A stretch of DNA of 64,000 bases from Roseiarcus sp963753135 (GCA_963753135.1 CAVWBA010000016.1:186001-250000); one strand, 5' to 3'; counted from the stretch's first letter, positions 1 to 9,012 are shown. The notes: a model not told the origin generated them from the sequence alone. Numbers and translations are program-made.

Positions 1-449
1 GCGCGACGCATATAGCCCTCGTCCTGGCCGTAGCCGGACGCTCTGACGGCCGACGCCGCATAGCCCCGCCGGCCACGCGGGGGATAGCGGCAGGCCTGAA
101 CAACGACTTCAGCTTCCGAGGCGCTTTCGACGGAAGGGACCATCAAAGCATTCGCCCCAGCGTCGAGAATGCGCTTAAGGAAGATCGGATCGACGCCGGG
201 CACGCGCACGACGCAGGGCGTGTTCACGCTCGCCCGGAGCATCGCGATCGCATCGCCGACATCCCCTGGGCCGTGCTCGAGGTCGATTAAGAGGAAATCG
301 AAGCCGAGTCCGGCGAGGATTTCGGCGTTGACGGCGCTGCCGGTCTCGATCCAAACGCCGAATAGCGCCTCGCCGTTGACCAAGCGCCGCTTCAGGAGCG
401 CACCGTCGGCTTCGCGGCCTCTCCGGTCATGTCTGAGGGATTCGTTCAT
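1..449 (-). CDS. HpcH/HpaI-family aldolase, partial (C-terminus beyond window)
   Basis: Class II pyruvate aldolase of the HpaI/GarL/RhmA family, which cleaves 2-keto-3-deoxy (sugar) acids to pyruvate or a related 2-oxoacid plus an aldehyde. About 149 N-terminal residues are visible. They carry the family hallmark G-L-G-F-D-F-L-L-I-D-L-E-H-G-P (residues ~48-62) and, further on, the M-V-P-S-V-E-S segment and R-R-G-Y-A. The start ATG at 447-449 follows a GGAG box. The gene is divergent from the GntR regulator and lies next to a sugar ABC importer, so it probably acts in catabolism of an imported sugar or sugar acid. The substrate cannot be told from the fragment. Confidence 0.85.
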   Translation of the reverse strand, partial: MNESLRHDRRGREADGALLKRRLVNGEALFGVWIETGSAVNAEILAGLGFDFLLIDLEHGPGDVGDAIAMLRASVNTPCVVRVPGVDPIFLKRILDAGANALMVPSVESASEAEVVVQACRYPPRGRRGYAASAVRASGYGQDEGYMRR

Positions 450-601
450 CGTGGGGTTTTCTCCGTTGTCCAACTGAAGCACAGAACCTTACAAAAGGGA
501 AGATTGAGACCGCCACCTCGTCATGATACGGTATGCCAGATATCAGTTCGAGCGAAACCGTCCTGGCAAGCGGCGACTGACCACGAAATCCGAGCAAGCC
601 G

Positions 602-1315
602 ATGAGCGCCAGTTCACCTTCGCCGCGGTCGGATCTGTCGATCGAGCGCCCGCGTTCGCTGACCGCGACGGTCACCGATCGGCTGCGGCAGGCGATCATC
701 GATTCGGAACTGCCTCTGGGCAGCGAATTATCCGAAGTGGGCCTCGCCGCCAAACTCGGGGTCAGCCGGACGCCGGTGCGCGAAGCGCTGAGCCTGCTGC
801 AGCTCCAGGGAATGGTGAACATCATTCCGCAGAAGGGGAGCTATGTTTTTTTCCCCACCGAGCAGGACATTATCGACGTGTGCGAGTACCGCATCGTCAT
901 CGAATTGCGCGCGGTCAGCTTCTCGATGGTGCGGCGGCGCGAGCCCACGATCGCCATGCTGCGCGAGGCCTTTGCGCTCATGGAGGAGGCCCGAAGCCGC
1001 CCCGATCCCGTGGCCTATTCGCGCGCCGACACGCTCTTTCACGAGGCTTTCATCAGGAACTGCCGCAACCGTTACCTGCAGGAGGGCTATGCGCTCGCCG
1101 CCGGACCGATCGCGACATTGCGCACCCATCTCTCCGCGCCGCTGGCCGGCGTCCAGGACCGCTCTTTCGTCGAGCACCGGCAGATCGCGGACGCCTTCCA
1201 GCAGGGCGACATCGTGGGCCTGGAATCGGTCCTGACGCGGCACATCCTCGGCACGCGGGAATCCTATCTCACGGCGCTCCAGCAGGGATTGATTGGCATT
1301 CCGCCCGACGCCTGA
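602..1315 (+). CDS. GntR-family regulator, FadR/FCD subfamily
   Basis: Cytoplasmic DNA-binding repressor or activator of 237 aa. The N-terminal winged helix-turn-helix covers about residues 20-85 and includes the typical L-G-V-S-R-T-P-V-R-E-A-L stretch. The FCD ligand-binding helical bundle covers about 90-222 and holds candidate metal/ligand residues (D/H in the A-D-T-L-F-H segment, E-H-R-Q-I, R-H-I). The family usually senses organic acids or sugar acids. It sits 152 bp from the divergent aldolase gene and about 195 bp upstream of the ABC importer, so it is the likely local regulator of both. I see no clear operator palindrome. Confidence 0.88.
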   Translation: MSASSPSPRSDLSIERPRSLTATVTDRLRQAIIDSELPLGSELSEVGLAAKLGVSRTPVREALSLLQLQGMVNIIPQKGSYVFFPTEQDIIDVCEYRIVIELRAVSFSMVRRREPTIAMLREAFALMEEARSRPDPVAYSRADTLFHEAFIRNCRNRYLQEGYALAAGPIATLRTHLSAPLAGVQDRSFVEHRQIADAFQQGDIVGLESVLTRHILGTRESYLTALQQGLIGIPPDA

Positions 1316-1510
1316 TCCTTGTGGGCGCGCTGGCCCCCCGCGGCGCCATTCCCCAGGGGTCGCCTTTCGCCTGGAGGGTTGCTTTTCGTCGAAAAGTATT
1401 GCACCTTAGGTTCGATATCTTGGACGATCGCCATCCTGTCCAGCGGCCGTCCGCGCTGCGCAACCCTGACTGGCGCGTCCGCCGGTCGAACAATGAGTAA
1501 GGAGGAAACC

Positions 1511-2527
1511 ATGAGGATCCCCGCCGCAATCGTCTCGGCGCTGGCGCTGTGCGCGTCCACCGCCGCGCTTGCCGACATGTCGGGAAAGAAGGTTGCGCTT
1601 TCCAACAATTACGCCGGAAATTCCTGGCGCCAGGCGATGCTCAAGAGCTGGGCGAAAGTCGGCCAGCAGGCCGTGGCCGAGAAGACCGTCGCCGCGGCCG
1701 ACGCGTTCACGACCGCGGACAAGGAAGCGCCCACCCAGGCCGCTCAGATCCAGAACCTGATCCTGCAGGGCTACAACGCCATCGTAATCGACGCGGCCTC
1801 GCCCGACGCGCTCAACGGCGCCGTGAAGCAGGCCTGCGACGCGGGTGTCGTGGTGGTCGCCTTCGATGGCCTTGTAACCGAGCCCTGCGCCTACAAGGTC
1901 ACGGTCGATCTTGCCGGGACTTACGGCGCCGAGGAGGTCCGCCAGATCGCAAAGCGCCTGCCGGAGGGCGGCAATCTTCTCTACATTCGTGGTCTCGCCG
2001 GCACGAGCATCGACGACGACATCACCAAAGGCGTCACGGCGGAACTCGCCAAGCATCCCAATCTCAAGATCGTGGGCGAGGTCAACGGCAACTGGGACCA
2101 GACGACCGCGCAGAAGGCGGTTGCGACCATCCTTCCCTCGCTGCCCCCGATCGCCGCGGTCATTGACCAGGGCGGCGACGCCTATGGCGCGGCGCAGGCG
2201 TTCACGGCGGCGGGGCGAAAGTTGCCGCTCATCATGCTTGGCAACCGCCAGGACGAACTCGCCTGGTGGAAGGACCAGATCAAGGCGGGCGGCTACAATT
2301 CCTGGTCGGGCTCGGAAGCCCCGGGGATGGTGACCTTCGCGTTCTGGGTCGCCCAGCAGGTCCTGGATGGCAAGACGGTTCCCAAGGAGGTGCCGATGGG
2401 CATTCTCACGATCGAGCAAAAGGACGTCGACAAGTATCTCGACACGACCCCCGTCGGAGGAGTCGCCAATGTCGAATACACCCAGGCGGAGGTTATCAAG
2501 GCGATCGAGGCGGCGTCCAAGAAATGA
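1511..2527 (+). CDS. Sugar ABC transporter periplasmic binding protein (RbsB-like)
   Basis: Periplasmic solute receptor, 338 aa, of the Peripla_BP_4 (ribose/galactose-type) family. The ATG at 1511 is chosen over upstream in-frame codons because it follows a strong GGAGG box (1500-1505) and begins a clean Sec signal peptide, M-R-I-P-A-A-I-V-S-A-L with cleavage after A-L-A near residue 21. The mature protein contains the typical hinge-type two-lobe motifs, such as I-V-I-D-A-A-S-P-D-A-L and V-I-D-Q-G-G-D-A-Y-G. It is the first gene of a four-gene importer. A GC-rich hairpin follows, as is common between a binding-protein gene and the less-expressed downstream genes. The ligand is unknown. Confidence 0.9.
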   Translation: MRIPAAIVSALALCASTAALADMSGKKVALSNNYAGNSWRQAMLKSWAKVGQQAVAEKTVAAADAFTTADKEAPTQAAQIQNLILQGYNAIVIDAASPDALNGAVKQACDAGVVVVAFDGLVTEPCAYKVTVDLAGTYGAEEVRQIAKRLPEGGNLLYIRGLAGTSIDDDITKGVTAELAKHPNLKIVGEVNGNWDQTTAQKAVATILPSLPPIAAVIDQGGDAYGAAQAFTAAGRKLPLIMLGNRQDELAWWKDQIKAGGYNSWSGSEAPGMVTFAFWVAQQVLDGKTVPKEVPMGILTIEQKDVDKYLDTTPVGGVANVEYTQAEVIKAIEAASKK

Positions 2528-2536
2528 TCGTCAGGC

Positions 2537-2576
2537 GCCCGTCAGCCCGCTAGGATCCACTTGGCGGGCGACGGGC
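2537..2576. promoter_or_regulatory. Intercistronic GC-rich hairpin
   Basis: GCCCGTC (2537-2543) pairs with GACGGGC (2570-2576), and GCCCGC (2545-2550) with GCGGGC (2564-2569), leaving a loop of 13 nt. Outer copies of CAGGCGCC and GGCGCCTG (2532-2595) could extend it. It lies 10 bp after the binding-protein stop and has no U-tract. The likely role is mRNA 3'-end protection or partial attenuation that keeps the binding protein in excess over the ATPase and permeases. Confidence 0.5.
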
Positions 2577-2702
2577 TGAAAACCAGGGCGCCTGCGGCCC
2601 GAGCCGGTTGACAGGAGAGGGCTAGGGCGGCGATCAAAGCGGCGGGAAAATGGCTCTGGCGCTTGAGCGCCCAGACAGGCTGGATGTTCCGCAGAGGACG
2701 GG

Positions 2703-4181
2703 ATGACAAGCGGAACAGGCCCGAAGATCGTCGATTTCAGCGGGGTCGAAAAGTCTTACGGCGCCGTCCGCGCTCTGGACGGCGTCGACTTCGCTGTGGC
2801 TGAAGGCGAGTGCGTCGGCGTCGTCGGCCATAACGGCGCTGGCAAATCGACCCTCATGCACATCCTGAACGGCGGCGTCGCTCCGGATCGCGGCCGGCTT
2901 GTCATCGCCGGCCACGAAGAGCGCACCTATTCCCCGGCGCGCGCCAAAGCGCTCGGGCTGCGCCCGGTTTACCAGGAGCTCTCGCTCTGCCCGAACCTGA
3001 CGGTCGCCGAGAACGCCCGAATCATCCATGTGTCGATCCGCGGATTCGGCTGGCGAGGCCGGGCCGGGCGCCTCATCCTCGACAAGCTCGACGAGATTTT
3101 TCCGGGCCACGGGATAGCGTCCGACGATCTCGTGCAAGACCTGTCGATCGGACGGCGGCAGATGGTCGAAATCGCGCGCGCCTTCACCGTCTCCTCCGGA
3201 CGGCTCGCACGCCTCGTCATTCTCGACGAGCCGACCTCCGCGCTCGACGCGCACACGGCGGAGCAGCTGCTCGTCTATGTGCGCCAGGCGGTGAGATCGG
3301 GCGTAAGCTGCGTGCTGATCTCGCATATTCTGGGCGAGGTGCTCTCGACGTGCGACCGCATTGTAGTCATGCGCGACGGCAAGGTGGTCATGGTCGACGT
3401 CGCGCGCAATTTCGACCGGGCGAAGCTGGTCGGCGCCATGGGCGGCATTGAGCCCGAAGCTCAACGGGCGCAAGGTCCGGCTGCGGCTCGAGCGCGCGGC
3501 GAAACTCCGGTCGTTGTTCGCGTGCGCCCCAAACGACAGACCGGCGATTGGGACGTTGTGGCGCGCGAGGGCGAGATCATCGGCCTCGCCGGTCTCGCCG
3601 GTCACGGCCAGACCGATCTTCTGTTGGCGGCCTTCGCCGCCGCCTCGCATCCGCGCGCGGGCGCGACCGTCAGCGCGCCGGTCGCGTTGGTCGCTGGAGA
3701 CCGGCAGTCGGACGGCGTCTTTCCGGGATGGTCGATCGCCCACAACATCGGCGTGCGGTCGCTGAATAAATTGCGCTCCGGTCCGCTGCTCTCGCTCCGC
3801 CTCGAAGACGAGTTCGCCAATGCCTGGCGCGATCGCATCAAGATCCGCACGCCCGACGTCCACAACAACATTCTCTCGCTCTCGGGCGGCAATCAGCAGA
3901 AGGCGTTGTTCGCGCGCGCGCTTGGCTCAGATGCGCGCATCATGCTGATGGACGATCCGATGCGCGGCGTCGATTTCAACACCAAGCTCGAAGTCTACGA
4001 CCTCATTCGCGCCGAGGCTGAGCGCGGCCGCACCTTCCTTTGGTACACGACCGAGGTCGAGGAATTGAAGAACTGCGACCGCGCTTACGTGTTCCGCGAT
4101 GGCGCGATCGTCGCGGAACTGATGGGCGACGAACTCAATGAAGAGCAGGTGATCCACTCCTCCTTCGCGGGCGTCGCCTGA
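2703..4181 (+). CDS. Sugar ABC transporter ATP-binding protein, two ABC domains (RbsA-like)
   Basis: Cytoplasmic energy-coupling subunit of 492 aa with tandem ABC domains. Domain 1 has Walker A G-H-N-G-A-G-K-S-T (residues ~42-50), signature L-S-I-G-R-R-Q and Walker B with L-D-E-P-T-S-A-L-D. Domain 2 has a degenerate Walker A (G-L-A-G-H-G-Q-T-D, no K-S/T, ~296), a good signature L-S-G-G-N-Q-Q-K (~394) and Walker B ending M-D-D-P-M-R-G-V-D. One competent and one degenerate site is normal for the RbsA/MglA family. The ATG follows GAGGACGGG. The gene ends 2 bp before the first permease, so the two are translationally close. Confidence 0.92.
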   Translation: MTSGTGPKIVDFSGVEKSYGAVRALDGVDFAVAEGECVGVVGHNGAGKSTLMHILNGGVAPDRGRLVIAGHEERTYSPARAKALGLRPVYQELSLCPNLTVAENARIIHVSIRGFGWRGRAGRLILDKLDEIFPGHGIASDDLVQDLSIGRRQMVEIARAFTVSSGRLARLVILDEPTSALDAHTAEQLLVYVRQAVRSGVSCVLISHILGEVLSTCDRIVVMRDGKVVMVDVARNFDRAKLVGAMGGIEPEAQRAQGPAAARARGETPVVVRVRPKRQTGDWDVVAREGEIIGLAGLAGHGQTDLLLAAFAAASHPRAGATVSAPVALVAGDRQSDGVFPGWSIAHNIGVRSLNKLRSGPLLSLRLEDEFANAWRDRIKIRTPDVHNNILSLSGGNQQKALFARALGSDARIMLMDDPMRGVDFNTKLEVYDLIRAEAERGRTFLWYTTEVEELKNCDRAYVFRDGAIVAELMGDELNEEQVIHSSFAGVA

Positions 4182-4183
4182 TC

Positions 4184-5157
4184 ATGAGCGTCGCTACGGC
4201 TGTCCCGTCGGCGGGCGCGAGCGGAGCCCAGTGGCGACGGCGGCTGCGCGCCGCGCTTCCGGCCTTGTCGCTGGCTCTCGTCATCGCCGCCATCGCCTGG
4301 CTCAACCCGCGCGCGATCAGCTATTTCGGCTTCACGCTGATGCTCAATCTCGCGATCCCGATCGTGCTCGCGACACTGGCGCAGATGTTCGTCATCGCAG
4401 GCAACGACCTCGATCTGTCGATCGGCACGTTCGTCGGCTTCGTCTGCTGCGTGGCGGCGACCTGGCTGCGCGATACGCCTTGGCTCGGCGTGTTGACCTT
4501 GTTGGGCTGCGTCGCGCTCTACGCCGCGCTTGGCGCGCTCATCTATCTGCGCAATCTGCCTTCGATCGTCGTCACGCTCGGCATGAGCTTCGTCTGGCAG
4601 GGCCTCGCCATCCTCCTTCTCCGAAGCCTGGCGGCAAGGCGCCTGGCTGGCTGCTGGCGATCATGGGCGTCAAGCCGCCGTTCATCCCGTTCCCAATCGT
4701 CGCCGCAGTGATCATCGCGGCGGTCGGCTATTTCGGCCTGATGCGCACGTCCTATGGCGCGATCCTGCGCGCCTCCGGGGGCAATGCGCTGGCGATCGAG
4801 CGCGCCGGATGGTCGCTGCTGAGAGCGAAAATGACCCTGTTCGCGCTGGCTGGCGTCTTCGGCGTGCTGTCGGGCATGGCGCTGGTCGGCATCACCACTT
4901 CGGCCGACGCCAACATCGGCAATGGCTATACGTTGCTCTCCATCGCCGGGGTGATCTTAGGGGGAGGCGAGTTCGTCGGCGGCGTCGTGTCGCCGATCGG
5001 CGCTGTGCTTGGCGCGCTCACCATGGCGATGGCGGCCTCGCCGCTCCTGACCTTCATGCACATCCCGCCCGACTGGCAGGTCGCGGCCAATGGCGCGATC
5101 CTCATCATCGTCCTCGCCGCGCGCGTGGCGATCACCCGCAAGGGGTCGGAGCGATGA
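4184..5157 (+). CDS. Sugar ABC transporter permease (RbsC-like), one apparent base missing
   Basis: Inner-membrane permease of the BPD_transp_2 family, about 324 aa when read through a break. The frame starting at 4184 encodes membrane helices up to G-L-A-I-L-L-L. From about 4622 the conserved protein continues in the -1 frame with P-K-P-G-G-K-A-P-G-W and runs to 5157. Restoring one C in the CTCC run at 4619-4623 repairs it. The second half has the EAA-like N-A-L-A-I-E-R-A-G region and the N-G-Y-T-L-L-S-I-A-G-V-I-L-G-G segment typical of the family. It overlaps the next gene by ATGA. I take this as a read error rather than a pseudogene, because the downstream half is perfectly conserved in type. 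Confidence 0.82.
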
Positions 5158-6104
5158 GCGCCGCACTCGAGACGCTTCTCAAGCGGCCATGGATCTGGTC
5201 CTTCGTCGGCGCCGGCGTGGTCTGGCTCGCGGCGGTCGCCTTCACCGGAGGCTACGGCGCCGGGGGCATGCTCACAGCCGCGCTCTCGCTCGCGGTGTTC
5301 ACCGTCATTGTCGGCGTCGGGCAGATGTTCGTCATCACGCTCGGGCCCGGCAACGTCGACCTGTCGCTGCCGGCCAATATCGGGCTCGCGAGCGCCGTCG
5401 CGATGAAGACGATGGGCGGCGACGACCGGCTGGTCATCGTCGGCCTCGCAGCAGCGATCGCCTGCGGGCTTGCGGTCGGCCTCGCCAATTACCTCTTGAT
5501 CTGGGCGCTCCGCATCCCGCCGATCATCGCCACTCTGTCGGCGAGCTTCATCATCCAGTCGATCGACATCTCTTACGGGCGCGGGCTCCAGATCAAGCCG
5601 CCGCCCGGCTTCGCCGATTTCACCAACATCGTCATCGCAGGGGTGCCTGTGCTCGCGGTCCTGACGGTTCTGTTCACCATCGCCGCCAGCGTCGCGCTTC
5701 ACCGCACGATCTGGGGGCGGTCGGTTGTCGCCATCGGACAGAACCAGCGCGCGGCGCGCCTCGCGGGCCTCAAGGTCGAGCCGGTGCGCTGCGCCACTTA
5801 CGCCCTATGTGGGGCGCTCGGCGGCCTCAACGGGGCGTTGCTCGCCGGCTATTTCCGCGGCGCCAATGTCGACATCGGCAACGAGTATCTGCTTGCCTCG
5901 ATCGCCGTCGTGGTGATCGGCGGCACGTCGGTCAGCGGGGGCAGGGCGAACCTGCCGGGCGTCTGGGGCGGCGCGCTGTTCCTGGTGCTGCTCTTGACGA
6001 TGCTCAACACCTTCGGCGTCAGCGCCGGGGTGCGCCTTCTCTTGACCGGGGTCATCATCGTCGCCGTGATCACCGCCGCGGGGGGTGAGAAGGCGACGCG
6101 GTGA
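5154..6104 (+). CDS. Sugar ABC transporter permease, second subunit
   Basis: Integral membrane protein, 316 aa, BPD_transp_2 family, with about eight to ten hydrophobic helices and the conserved G-P-G-N-V-D-L-S-L and Y-L-L-A-S-I-A-V-V-V-I-G-G segments. The ATG at 5154 overlaps the stop of the first permease (ATGA) and is preferred over upstream in-frame codons that lie inside the preceding gene. Two different permeases plus one double ATPase suggest a heterodimeric channel, unlike the homodimer of E. coli RbsC. It is the last gene of the importer operon. Confidence 0.9.
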   Translation: MSAALETLLKRPWIWSFVGAGVVWLAAVAFTGGYGAGGMLTAALSLAVFTVIVGVGQMFVITLGPGNVDLSLPANIGLASAVAMKTMGGDDRLVIVGLAAAIACGLAVGLANYLLIWALRIPPIIATLSASFIIQSIDISYGRGLQIKPPPGFADFTNIVIAGVPVLAVLTVLFTIAASVALHRTIWGRSVVAIGQNQRAARLAGLKVEPVRCATYALCGALGGLNGALLAGYFRGANVDIGNEYLLASIAVVVIGGTSVSGGRANLPGVWGGALFLVLLLTMLNTFGVSAGVRLLLTGVIIVAVITAAGGEKATR

Positions 6105-6204
6105 GGCGCCATTAGCAAGTCGGTTTTGAGCGATTTCAAGGACTTGCGGCGCGATTCGCGAGTCGCTTCCGGCGGGGCGACAGGGGCCCAAGCCAATCTC
6201 CGCC

Positions 6205-6768
6205 TTAGCCCTCGAACGCCTCCACCGCTTGAACCTCGGGGAGGAAGTGCTTGAGAAGGTTCTCGATTCCGTGCCTGAGCGTCGCCGTCGAGGAGGGGCA
6301 CCCGGAGCAGGCGCCCTTCATCTTGAGATAGACAATTCCCTCCCGATAGCCTTTGAAGATGATGTCGCCGCCGTCGCCGGCGACCGCCGGACGGACGCGG
6401 GTCTCGATCAGTTCCTTGATCGCCTCGACCTGCTCTTCATCCTTGGGATCGAAGAACTCGCCGGTCGCGACCGCGTCGGCGCCGCCGGTTTCGATCAGCG
6501 GCGCGCCGGAGAGATAGAACTCGGTCACGACGCCGAGCACGGCGGGCCTTAAGTGCTGCCATTCGCCCTCGGTCTTGGTCACCGAAATGAAGTCGTTGGC
6601 GAAGAACACGCCGCCCACGCCCGGCAGCTGCATGAGCGCCTTGGCGAGCGGCGAGCGCTCGGCCTGAGCGACGTCGCGCGCCTCGAACGTCCCCTCATCC
6701 ATCACCGGCCGTCCGGGAAGGAATTTGAGGGTCGCAGGATTGGGGGTGGCTTCGGTCTGGATGAACAT
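6205..6768 (-). CDS. NFU-type iron-sulfur cluster scaffold/carrier
   Basis: Cytoplasmic Fe-S carrier of 187 aa that receives [4Fe-4S] clusters and hands them to target enzymes. The N-terminal Nfu_N domain (1-~88) begins M-F-I-Q-T-E-A-T-P-N-P, the classic start in alphaproteobacteria and mitochondria. The C-terminal NifU-like domain holds the cluster motif C-S-G-C (C154, C157) after G-D-G-G-D-I. The internal ATG at 6768 is chosen because it gives the conserved N-terminus and follows AGGAG. An upstream in-frame ATG would add six unconserved residues. The gene stands alone. The repeat element at 6881 begins 113 bp upstream of its start. Confidence 0.95.
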   Translation of the reverse strand: MFIQTEATPNPATLKFLPGRPVMDEGTFEARDVAQAERSPLAKALMQLPGVGGVFFANDFISVTKTEGEWQHLRPAVLGVVTEFYLSGAPLIETGGADAVATGEFFDPKDEEQVEAIKELIETRVRPAVAGDGGDIIFKGYREGIVYLKMKGACSGCPSSTATLRHGIENLLKHFLPEVQAVEAFEG

Positions 6769-6880
6769 GGGCGAACTCCTGCACAACTAGATAGGCCTAC
6801 CGGCGTCCTGGCGCAAGAAACGACCCGAGTGCGCTGCGCTCGCAATGACGCCGACCCACGCCAAATCTCATGCGAGCAAA

Positions 6881-7150
6881 CGCCTCATAAACGCGAATAA
6901 ACGATCTTAAACGCTAATAAGCGCTAGTAAATTAACTCGCGTTTACTTGCGTTTATTTTTTCGAATTCGAGCCTTTTCAAAGGGTTACGAGCCGATTCAA
7001 ATAAAAAATCGCCCCGCGATACCGCGCCCCACTGGGTTGCCGCTTTTGCTCCATCCTCGTCTCCACACCGGACCATCCGTTGGCTCGCGATGCCGAGGAA
7101 AATTTATAGCACCAATTTCCGTTTTACGGAAGATATTGTTGACGGCAAGA
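6881..7150 (+). repeat. Dispersed element, copy A: 10-bp-phased array plus conserved core
   Basis: Five consecutive 10-mers of the form A-C-G-C-N-A-N-T-A-A occupy 6881-6930. They are followed by two inverted 10-mers (GCGTTTACTT, GCGTTTATTT) and a run of T. A core of about 50 bp follows (6961-7010) with GCCTTTTCAA, GGGTTACG and GCCGAT, then a variable stretch, then a tail near 7070-7130 (CCATCCGT; ACCAATTTC; TTTACGGAA). The same parts occur in the same order at 40747-41045. The region 6769-7297 holds no other gene. Its AT-rich part is far below the local GC content. Confidence 0.75.
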
Positions 7151-7297
7151 ATAGCGCCTTGGGGCTGGCCAATTGGCGCGCGCGGACCGGAGGTGAAGAA
7201 AGCGCCCCGCCGCAAAAAATCCTCAAGGCGCTGTTAAGCGGGGGGGATTGGTGTCGACGAAACATCATCGGACGCACTCAACGAGACGGACTCCGAT

Positions 7298-8812
7298 TTG
7301 AATTCAGAGAACTCGCCCGGGGAAACCGGCGCACAAAGCCAAGGTTCCGACTCATCGGTCGCAAGACCACTGGGATCGGAGGCGGCGATTCCAGCGCCTG
7401 CCGCGGACGCGGCGTCCGGAGAGGGCTCCGCCGTAGGCGACGAAGGCGAAGCGAAGGCGGCAATCGCGCAGCGTGCTGAGCCTTCTATCAAGGCGGAAAG
7501 AAACTTCTTTGCCGGGAAGGTCGGCAGAAATCATGAAATTGGCGACTCGTCGGGCGCGTCGTTCGACGGGGCAGAGGTTGATCCTCTCAAGGAGGCGTCG
7601 GCAGCCCTCGACGATAGGGATTATGCGACCGCTCAGCGTCTTTTTGAAGCGGTCGGACGGAAGGACGTCGCCGAGGCCATCAAGGACGCATTGGCGGCCC
7701 TCGATCGTAAGGATTTCGCGAAAGCTCAGCGTCTTTTTGAGGCGCTCAGCCGGAAAGGCGCCGCTGCCGAGCAGGTGACGGGAGCCGCCGGCGCGCAGGT
7801 GAACGAATCGGCGCCGGCCAGTCCAGCGCCCCCCAAACCCGCGACGTTGGCAGGGGGTCCGATGGCGTCCGACTCCTGGAACAAAGCAATACAGAAACCC
7901 CTAACATCGGCGCCCGAAGTTGTTCCGCTTGCGGATGCGGCGTATCGTCGGCCGCCGCCCGAGGCGAAAAAGGCAAAATCGCGCCGCCTTAGGCCGCTTC
8001 TCCTCGGAGCCGGCTTGGTGGCGTTTGCGGTGTTCGGCGTATCCGCGATTTACGGTTCGCCGCCGAACTGGACGATCCCCGTCACAAAAAGTCAGGCGAT
8101 CGCCGGTCTTTCTTCAGGCGCTCACATCCTCAAGGCGGATCTAGAGTCGGTCATGGGCAGAAGCGCGGGCGAGGAGGAGCGGCCAGCGACGCGCGACCCC
8201 AACGCTGCGCTCGCACAGCTCACGGAGCGGCTCGACCAGATCGAGCACGAGTACGGAGCGCGTTTGGATAAGCTCGGCGAGCGCTTCGACCAGGATTCCT
8301 CCTCCAGATTCGCCGATATTGCAGCGAGGCTCGATAAGCTGGAAAAGAAAGCCGCCTTGCCGGCGCCGCCCGCCTCAGAATCGGCCGATGTCGTGGCGAG
8401 GCTCGACAAATTGGAGAAGCGAATCGCCGCCGCGGCTGCGCCGGCTTCAGAAATTGCTGGTCTCACAACAAGGCTCAACAGGTTGGAGAAGAGAGTCGCC
8501 GTCGCGGGCGCAAGTTCCGCCAAGCCCCTCCCGCCTGGCGCGCCGAGACAATCGCGGCTTATGGCCAGGGCGGAACCTTCCGCTCCGAATGAAACAGCCA
8601 GACCCGACGACCCGGGGCCCGTGCTCCGAGACTATAACGTAGAGAGTGTGCGGGACGGCGTCGCGGTGGTTAACGGTCGCGATGGTCCCCAAGAGGTCGC
8701 GCCCGGAGATTCTGTCCCTGGCGCGGGGCGCGTCTTGCGAATTGAAAAACAGGGCAACGATTGGTTCGTCCTGACAAGCCGCGGCGTCATTGCGAGCGGT
8801 CCGGCGCCCTAG
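7298..8812 (+). CDS. Single-pass membrane coiled-coil protein of unknown function
   Basis: A 504-aa protein without a recognised function. Residues 1-~90 are acidic and low in complexity. Two back-to-back copies of a ~32-aa helical unit (D-Y-A-T-A-Q-R-L-F-E-A and D-F-A-K-A-Q-R-L-F-E-A) span about 98-160, resembling a TPR/Sel1-type pair. One membrane helix (L-L-L-G-A-G-L-V-A-F-A-V-F) lies near residue 235. It is followed by three repeats of R-L-D-K-L-E-K in a heptad coiled coil (~295-405). The C-terminal ~60 residues form a domain (Y-N-V-E-S-V-R-D-G-V-A...P-G-D-S-V-P-G-A-G) that I associate with Hyphomicrobiales envelope proteins. The start is a TTG without a strong Shine-Dalgarno box. The frame is open back to 7238 and includes an ATT at 7247, so the N-terminus is uncertain. 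Confidence 0.75.
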   Translation: MNSENSPGETGAQSQGSDSSVARPLGSEAAIPAPAADAASGEGSAVGDEGEAKAAIAQRAEPSIKAERNFFAGKVGRNHEIGDSSGASFDGAEVDPLKEASAALDDRDYATAQRLFEAVGRKDVAEAIKDALAALDRKDFAKAQRLFEALSRKGAAAEQVTGAAGAQVNESAPASPAPPKPATLAGGPMASDSWNKAIQKPLTSAPEVVPLADAAYRRPPPEAKKAKSRRLRPLLLGAGLVAFAVFGVSAIYGSPPNWTIPVTKSQAIAGLSSGAHILKADLESVMGRSAGEEERPATRDPNAALAQLTERLDQIEHEYGARLDKLGERFDQDSSSRFADIAARLDKLEKKAALPAPPASESADVVARLDKLEKRIAAAAAPASEIAGLTTRLNRLEKRVAVAGASSAKPLPPGAPRQSRLMARAEPSAPNETARPDDPGPVLRDYNVESVRDGVAVVNGRDGPQEVAPGDSVPGAGRVLRIEKQGNDWFVLTSRGVIASGPAP

Positions 8813-9012
8813 CAGCGAGGCTGGCTCGCAAGGGAAACCCAGGTCGAAAGTGACCCAACGTTCTTCGAGCCAGAAACTTCGCCTTCGGGCGATTTCGGCG
8901 GTCTGACGGTAAGATTTGCATCACTAGGGTGGGGACCGCTTTCACCGGCTTCGCCATGCCGTAGAAGACGTTGCGTATTCTCGGGCCGATATTCGAGCCA
9001 ATTCTGTCGGAT

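Noticed and set aside
2634..3863. 409-codon frame on minus opposite the sugar ATPase
   Set aside because: Shadow of the high-GC codon bias; no domain, while the plus frame has all ABC motifs.
4184..5157. Sugar permease as pseudogene or programmed frameshift
   Set aside because: No slippery heptamer seen at 4619-4623; many similar single-base breaks elsewhere point to read error.
6881..6960. 10-bp array considered as a CRISPR or simple terminator
   Set aside because: Repeats are too short and without spacers. A T-run follows, but the GC-poor stem and conserved core extending 200 bp make a plain terminator unlikely.
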